A stretch of 64,000 nt of DNA, from contig NZ_JACHNF010000001.1 in assembly GCF_014205295.1 (NCBI RefSeq), positions 7,746,666 to 7,810,665 on the forward strand, given 5' to 3'. A program made the position numbers and the translations under genes. The DNA comes from Kribbella solani. GTDB taxonomy: Bacteria > Actinomycetota > Actinomycetes > Propionibacteriales > Kribbellaceae. Below the pieces are notes generated by a model. That model was not told the DNA's origin and made no database searches. It saw nothing but the letters and a program-made list of their open reading frames with translations. Below are positions 59,650 through 64,000 of this stretch, one piece after another. Each line of letters opens with the position of its first letter. The first letter of the stretch is position 1.

Positions 59650-60408
59650 ATGCGCCGTTCTTTGCTTGCCGGTCCGGTTCTGGACGTGGCTCCGAAGTTG
59701 CTTGGCATGGTTCTGCGCAGCACCACCCAGGAAGGAACCGTCGCGGTCCGCCTCACCGAGGTCGAGGCGTACGACGGCGCGAACGACCCGGGCTCCCACG
59801 CGTACCGCGGCCCCACCGCCCGGACCGAGGTGATGTTCGGCCCACCCGGCTTCCTGTATGTGTACTTCACCTACGGCATGCACTTCTGCATGAACGTCGT
59901 CGCCGGCCCGGACGGGAAACCGTCAGCCGTCCTGCTCCGCGCCGGCGAGGTGATCGAAGGCCTCGACCTGGCCCGCACCCGCCGCGGCCACCTCACCGAA
60001 CAGCGGACCGCCTTCAGCCAGACCTCGCCCGGCACCGGCAAGCAAACCCCTGGCATCCGCGGGGACGTGCAGGGTATTCGCGGGGGAGCACCCGGCGCGG
60101 AAGGTGCAACGCCCGCCGTACGCAAGGGACCGGTCGTCAAACGCCCGAAGCCGAGCCCTGACCGGGACCTGGCCCGCGGCCCGGCTCGCCTGTGTGTTGC
60201 CCTGGGCATCGGCCGGTCCGGCAACGGCATCGACCTGCTGGCGAAACATTCACCGATCCAGCTCCTCCCAGGCCCCGGCTACGACGGCGAACCATCCACC
60301 GGCCCCCGAGTCGGCCTCCGCGACGCCGCCGACCGCCCGTGGCGCTTCTGGATCCCGAACGACCCAACCGTCTCCCCGTACCGCCCGCACGTCCCCAAGC
60401 GCCGCTGA
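59650..60408 (+). CDS. 3-methyladenine DNA glycosylase (AAG/MPG family) with internal insertion
   Basis: 252 residues from ATG 59,650 (AGGG 9 nt upstream); GTG 59,641 is the alternative. Excises alkylated purines in base-excision repair. The active-site Glu is in LTEVEAYDG, with HAYRGPTARTEVMFGPPG, a YTYR-like YVYFTYGMHFCMNVV and LARGPARLCVALGI. Between RRG and LARGP about 55-60 extra residues (nt ~59,988-60,165, low-complexity with GIRG repeats) replace the short loop seen in related enzymes. Neighbouring tyrS is a conserved association in actinomycetes. Confidence 0.93.
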   Translation: MRRSLLAGPVLDVAPKLLGMVLRSTTQEGTVAVRLTEVEAYDGANDPGSHAYRGPTARTEVMFGPPGFLYVYFTYGMHFCMNVVAGPDGKPSAVLLRAGEVIEGLDLARTRRGHLTEQRTAFSQTSPGTGKQTPGIRGDVQGIRGGAPGAEGATPAVRKGPVVKRPKPSPDRDLARGPARLCVALGIGRSGNGIDLLAKHSPIQLLPGPGYDGEPSTGPRVGLRDAADRPWRFWIPNDPTVSPYRPHVPKRR

Positions 60409-60437
60409 CCAGCACCACCGACTGACCAGCACCACCG
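60405..60437 (+). repeat. Short tandem repeat after the glycosylase gene
   Basis: CTGACCAGCACCACCG occurs twice, at 60,405-60,420 and 60,422-60,437, followed by degenerate GACCAGC copies to 60,454. It begins within the stop codon of the glycosylase gene and fills the convergent gap. Confidence 0.8.
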
Positions 60438-60457
60438 GCCGACCAGCTGACCAGCGA

Positions 60458-61405
60458 CTAGCGGTTGGTCAGTTCAAGTACGTAGTCCAGCTGCGGCAGC
60501 CCGTGCTCCACCTCCGGATCCGGGAACAGCCCGACGTGATCCACCCCAGCCGCCTCCAGCGTCTCCAGATGCGCGGCCGCGTCCTCAACCGTCCCGATGG
60601 CCCCGATCTGCGTCCACCAGTCCCGCGGCATCCCCACCAGCCCGGCCTCCCCGGACTCCGCATACAACTTCTGCATCTCGTCAAAGAACGGCAACGCAGT
60701 CAGCTGCGGCGGCTTGTTACCAAGGTGCCCTCCGAGCCACGGCGCCGTGAACTCGTACGCCGCCTTCCGATCCCCGCGTACACACATCGCCGCGAACACC
60801 GCGACCACGAACCCGTCCGGCGATCCCGCGTACTCGACCGACTGCCGCACGTACGCCGCTGTCGCCGGCTCGGCCAGCACCACCCCACCGGCGACCCGCC
60901 CGGCCAGTGCCATCGACTTCGGCCCCTGCACGCCGAGCAGAATCGGCGGCGCCTGCACCGGCGGCGCATCCAGCTTCACCTTGTCGAGGAAGACCGCCTT
61001 GCCGTCGAAGCTGACCTCCTCACCGGCCAGCAATCGCGTGACGCTCGTGGTGACCTCCTCCAGCGTCGTCAACGGCGACTTGGGGCGTACGCCCATCTGT
61101 CCCATCCACGACTGCACACCGTGGCCGATACCGGGCAGGAACCGCCCCGGCCCGAGCGCCTCGAGCGTCGCGAACTCCATCGCCGTCACCGCCGCCGTCC
61201 GCGCGACCGCCGGCACGATGCCGAGCCCGACCGTCAGCCGCTCGGTCGACGCCAGCGCCGCCGACACCAGCGCCGGGCCGGACGTGTAGAAGCAGTCCTC
61301 GATGATCCACAGCTCATCCGCCCCACCGGCATCGAGCCGCCGCGCCACGTCGGTAACCAGAGCAGCGGGATAGGTCCTGGGGAAGCACATTCCGAGAGCG
61401 GTCAT
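60458..61405 (-). CDS. LLM-class F420-dependent oxidoreductase
   Basis: 315 residues from ATG 61,405. Luciferase-like (beta/alpha)8 barrel: GADELWIIEDCFYTSG start, LTVGLGIVPAVARTAAVTAMEFATLEALGPGRFLPGIGHG, and PPILLGVQGPKSMALAGRVAGGVVLAEP, all typical of F420-binding actinobacterial members. No Shine-Dalgarno sequence is seen; TACCGT ends 6 nt before the ATG, consistent with leaderless transcription. Substrate unknown. Confidence 0.92.
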   Translation of the reverse strand: MTALGMCFPRTYPAALVTDVARRLDAGGADELWIIEDCFYTSGPALVSAALASTERLTVGLGIVPAVARTAAVTAMEFATLEALGPGRFLPGIGHGVQSWMGQMGVRPKSPLTTLEEVTTSVTRLLAGEEVSFDGKAVFLDKVKLDAPPVQAPPILLGVQGPKSMALAGRVAGGVVLAEPATAAYVRQSVEYAGSPDGFVVAVFAAMCVRGDRKAAYEFTAPWLGGHLGNKPPQLTALPFFDEMQKLYAESGEAGLVGMPRDWWTQIGAIGTVEDAAAHLETLEAAGVDHVGLFPDPEVEHGLPQLDYVLELTNR

Positions 61406-61505
61406 GGAGCCACGGTAGGAGATGGCTCGGACAGTTCTTGAAGGACAGGTCAAAGGACCGCGAGGCAGGGCGACTAGGGGACCGTGCTGCGGGTAGGTTT
61501 CTGGT

Positions 61506-62543
61506 ATGGCCCGTCCGCACTACGCGTCCCGTCTCGAGGACTGGTTCAACGTCGGGGTGCAGGCGGTGTTGCGGCGGCGTGGCTGGCAGGAGCGGATCAT
61601 CCCGCAGGTCGGGTACGGCAACACCGAGTTCGTCCGGGTGCTGGCCCGGGTGGTGCTCGGCCGCGACCCGCGCAACCAGCCGCGGTTCGACGAGGACCAG
61701 GTGGTGCGTGGCTGGCGTGCGTTCGTCACGGCGCCGGCCGTCAAGGTGACGGTGACGGTGACTGTCAGCGGGCAGACCTTCGAAGCGGTGACCGACCGTG
61801 GCGGATTCGTCGACCTGACCGTGCCGGTAGTACTTCCGCCGGGCTGGCATGAGATCAACCTGGGTGTACATGGCGACCGGCAAGCTCGCGCGCGCATCTT
61901 CGTACCGGATCCGGATGCCAAGTTCGGGCTGGTCAGCGACATCGACGACACGGTCATCCTGACGATGCTGCCGAGGCCGTTGATCGCCGCGTGGAACACG
62001 TTCGTACGCGACGAGCAGGCGCGCCGCGTCGTACCAGGAATGGCAGGGCTGTACGAGGAGCTGCTGGCGGACCACCCTGGTGCGCCGATGTTCTACCTGT
62101 CCACGGGGGCCTGGAACACCGCTCCGACACTGACTCGGTTCTTCGCACGGCACGGGTACCCACCGGGGCCGTTGCTGATGACGGACTGGGGACCTACGAA
62201 CACAGGCTGGTTCCGTAGCGGCCAGGAGCACAAGCGAACTGCGCTACGGCGACTGGCTCGGGAGTTCCCGAAGGTCCAGTGGGTGCTGATCGGTGACGAC
62301 GGACAGCACGACCCCCAGTTGTACGGTGACTTCGCTCAGAGCCATCCGGACCACGTACTCGCCATTGGCATCCGCCAGCTCACTCCGGCTGAGCAGGTCC
62401 TGTCACACGGTCTGCCCGTACCCAACCAGGACCCAGGTGCCCACGACCCGCACCGGCCAACAGCTGTCACTGTCCAGGGACCGGACGGACATGCGCTCCG
62501 CCCGCAACTGCGGTCTGTCCTGACCCGTCCAGAGTCCACCTGA
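61506..62543 (+). CDS. APP1-family phosphatase (DUF2183, HAD-like)
   Basis: 345 residues. The APP1 catalytic domain carries D-x-D-x-T in VSDIDDTVI (about residues 145-150), the later STGAWN motif (motif II Ser/Thr), a Lys in the SGQEHKRTALRRL helix and GDDGQHDPQLYGDFA as acidic motif IV. Related proteins are phosphatidate phosphatases or inositol-pyrophosphate-type enzymes; the bacterial substrate is not known. The N-terminal ~140 residues form a beta-rich domain (VTVTVTVSGQTFEAVTDRGG). Confidence 0.9.
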   Translation: MARPHYASRLEDWFNVGVQAVLRRRGWQERIIPQVGYGNTEFVRVLARVVLGRDPRNQPRFDEDQVVRGWRAFVTAPAVKVTVTVTVSGQTFEAVTDRGGFVDLTVPVVLPPGWHEINLGVHGDRQARARIFVPDPDAKFGLVSDIDDTVILTMLPRPLIAAWNTFVRDEQARRVVPGMAGLYEELLADHPGAPMFYLSTGAWNTAPTLTRFFARHGYPPGPLLMTDWGPTNTGWFRSGQEHKRTALRRLAREFPKVQWVLIGDDGQHDPQLYGDFAQSHPDHVLAIGIRQLTPAEQVLSHGLPVPNQDPGAHDPHRPTAVTVQGPDGHALRPQLRSVLTRPEST

Positions 62544-62591
62544 CCGTTTACGGGACACTAGTACTGACCGACGTACTCGAGGAGAGAACTA

Positions 62592-63884
62592 GTGACCGAA
62601 CGCCGCACTCAGGTGCTTGACGACCTGGAGAGCCGTGGCCTGATCGCCCACTCCACCGACCCGGACGCACTGCGCGCGTCGATGGCGGCTGGACCGATCA
62701 CCTCCTATGTCGGTTTCGACCCCACCGCGCCCAGCCTGCACATGGGGAACCTGCTGCAGCTGCTGACACTGAGACGACTGCAGCTGGCCGGCCACAACCC
62801 GATCGGACTGGTCGGTGGCGCCACCGGGTTGATCGGTGACCCCAAGGAGACGTCTGAGCGGGTGCTGAACCCGAAGGACGTCGTGCACGAGTGGGTCGAG
62901 AAGGTGCGCGCCCAGGTGGAGAAGTTCGTCGACTTCGATCCAGCGCTGCCGAACCCGGCGCGGATGGTCAACAACTACGACTGGACCAAGGACCTCAACA
63001 CCCTGGACTTCCTGCGTGACATCGGGAAGCACTTCCCGGTGAACCGGATGCTCGGCCGCGAAGTGGTGAAGGCGCGGTTGGAGCAGGGGATCAGCTACAC
63101 CGAGTTCAGCTACGTACTGCTGCAGTCTCTCGACTTCTTGGAGCTGTACCGCCGGCACAACTGCACGCTGCAGACCGGCGGCAGCGACCAGTGGGGGAAC
63201 CTGACGGCCGGTGTGGAACTCATCCGCCGTACTGATGCGGGCAAGGCGCACGCACTGGCGACACCGCTCGTAACGAAGGCGGACGGTACGAAGTTCGGCA
63301 AGACCGAGTCCGGCACTGTGTGGTTGGACCGGGAGCTGACAACGCCGTACGCGTTCTACCAGTTCTGGTTCAACAGCGACGACCGGGACGTACTGCAGTT
63401 GGTGCGGTACTACACGTTCCGTACGGCCGAGGAGATCGCTGCGCTGGAGCAAGCAACCGCGGAGCGACCACAGGCACGCGAAGCACAGCGAGTGCTGGCT
63501 GAGGACGTGACCACGCTCGTACACGGTGCTGAGGAGACGCGGCGCGTACAGGAGGCGTCGAATGCGCTGTTCGGCCAGGGGGAGCTGGGGTCGTTGGACG
63601 GCGCCACCCTCGTTGCTGCGTTGCAGGAGGCGCCGCACGTGGAGCTGGGTGCCGGCGAGCCGATGCCAACGTACGGCGACCTGCTGGTGAAGTCCGGTCT
63701 GGTCGCCAGTAAGTCGGCTGCTCGGCGGACCGTGGCCGAGGGCGGCGCGTACCTGAACAACGAGAAGGTGAAGGACGCGGAGTACGTGCCGGGCACGGAC
63801 GATCTGTTGCCGGGCGGCGTACTGGTGCTGCGGCGTGGGAAGCGTTCTTTCGCAGGTGTTCTGGCGACACCGGCGCAGGGCTGA
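62592..63884 (+). CDS. tyrS: Tyrosine-tRNA ligase
   Basis: 430 residues from GTG 62,592, with GGAGAG upstream. Class I synthetase: the HIGH-type motif is H50-M-G-N53, the KMSKS-equivalent is KFGKT (about residue 233). Tyrosine-pocket residues are in YTEFSYVLLQSLDF and GGSDQWGNL. A C-terminal S4 RNA-binding domain (about 350-415: LLVKSGLVASKSAARRTVAEGG) is present. No T-box-like leader is visible in the 48-bp gap. Confidence 0.98.
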   Translation: MTERRTQVLDDLESRGLIAHSTDPDALRASMAAGPITSYVGFDPTAPSLHMGNLLQLLTLRRLQLAGHNPIGLVGGATGLIGDPKETSERVLNPKDVVHEWVEKVRAQVEKFVDFDPALPNPARMVNNYDWTKDLNTLDFLRDIGKHFPVNRMLGREVVKARLEQGISYTEFSYVLLQSLDFLELYRRHNCTLQTGGSDQWGNLTAGVELIRRTDAGKAHALATPLVTKADGTKFGKTESGTVWLDRELTTPYAFYQFWFNSDDRDVLQLVRYYTFRTAEEIAALEQATAERPQAREAQRVLAEDVTTLVHGAEETRRVQEASNALFGQGELGSLDGATLVAALQEAPHVELGAGEPMPTYGDLLVKSGLVASKSAARRTVAEGGAYLNNEKVKDAEYVPGTDDLLPGGVLVLRRGKRSFAGVLATPAQG

Positions 63885-63895
63885 CGACAGCGAGG

Positions 63896-63916
63896 TGGGA
63901 GTGGTCTCCACTCCCA
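63896..63916 (+). terminator. Hairpin after tyrS
   Basis: TGGGAGTGG, loop TCT, CCACTCCCA: a perfect 9-bp stem 12 nt after the tyrS stop. It is a likely intrinsic terminator without a T-tract. Confidence 0.75.
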
Positions 63917-63973
63917 CATCCGGGCCGCCGGCGGCAAATTGCAAGCCTGTGATCCTGCCCACCGGGGGCCGAT

Positions 63974-64000
63974 TTGACCCGTCACCTGCCAGCCACGTAC
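63974..64000 (+). promoter_or_regulatory. Truncated promoter-like element at the right edge
   Basis: TTGACC (63,974-63,979) is followed 18 bp later by TAC at the last three bases, a possible -35 and the beginning of a -10. What it would transcribe lies outside the window; strong TTGAC boxes are common before rRNA operons, but that is a guess. Confidence 0.25.

Overview
The window is about 64 kb of very GC-rich DNA with dense, often overlapping genes (ATGA, GTGA and TGATG junctions). It has the gene order of a high-GC Gram-positive chromosome: ribBA-ribH and hisE-hisG, then infC-rpmI-rplT-trmH, pheS-pheT, argCJBDFR-H and mpg-tyrS. The proteins and the clustering of riboflavin, his, infC/pheST, arg and tyrS loci suggest an actinomycete of the Propionibacteriales/Nocardioidaceae-Kribbellaceae type (Kribbella-like). 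That assignment is inference, because no rRNA is present in the window. I saw no tRNA or rRNA gene, CRISPR array, prophage or complete insertion sequence.

Layout. 1-6.5 kb: end of riboflavin biosynthesis (ribBA, ribH), a WYL regulator divergent from a duplicated-domain protein, an S58 peptidase, hisE-hisG and a PH-like membrane protein. 6.5-11.4 kb: mutarotase, an ECF42-type sigma factor with its DGPF/YCII partner, a truncated haemoglobin, a uridine-kinase-like P-loop protein and an SseB protein. 11.4-16.2 kb: an FtsX-type ABC exporter operon with a DUF1707 membrane protein and a divergent TetR. 16.2-23.2 kb: a Tat-type serine hydrolase and a LacI-controlled sugar uptake locus (GH5-like hydrolase, LacI, binding protein and two permeases). 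23.2-29.6 kb: small secreted protein, APH-type kinase, and a four-gene operon (ABC ATPase, FtsX permease, single-pass protein, HTTM-like membrane protein) behind a 28-bp palindrome. 29.6-39.3 kb: translation genes (infC operon, rRNA methyltransferase, pheST) interrupted by a TetR/MFS efflux pair and a membrane protein. 39.3-50.2 kb: gamma-glutamyltransferase, a GT2 transferase, a large polytopic protein and a ~1,980-residue sortase-anchored CshA-type fibril protein. 50.2-52.3 kb: GNAT protein and an ECF41-type sigma factor with its carboxymuconolactone decarboxylase partner. 52.4-63.9 kb: arginine biosynthesis, a 3-methyladenine glycosylase, an F420-type oxidoreductase, an APP1-type phosphatase and tyrS.

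How the genes work together. The arginine cluster carries argC, J, B, D, F and H and its own repressor argR. ARG-box-like sequence overlaps an apparently leaderless argC promoter; argG is not here. The LacI locus has matching 12-14 bp operators in front of the hydrolase gene and between the lacI and transporter promoters, so hydrolysis and uptake of a glycan fragment look co-regulated. Two sigma factors sit beside the protein families typical of ECF42 and ECF41, and the ECF41 operon carries a matching promoter.

Most unusual. A 165-bp foldback element (79/80-nt imperfect inverted arms) lies in frame, exactly 55 codons, inside the fibril gene. Nearly all its arm mismatches would be G-U pairs in RNA from the minus strand. 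Other points are a three-copy 30-bp repeat encoding an Arg-rich mini-ORF overlapping the ggt start, a probable ATC start for infC behind an attenuator-like hairpin, a 17-bp perfect inverted repeat with two back-to-back -10 elements at the TetR/MFS promoter, and in-frame insertions in pheT and mpg.
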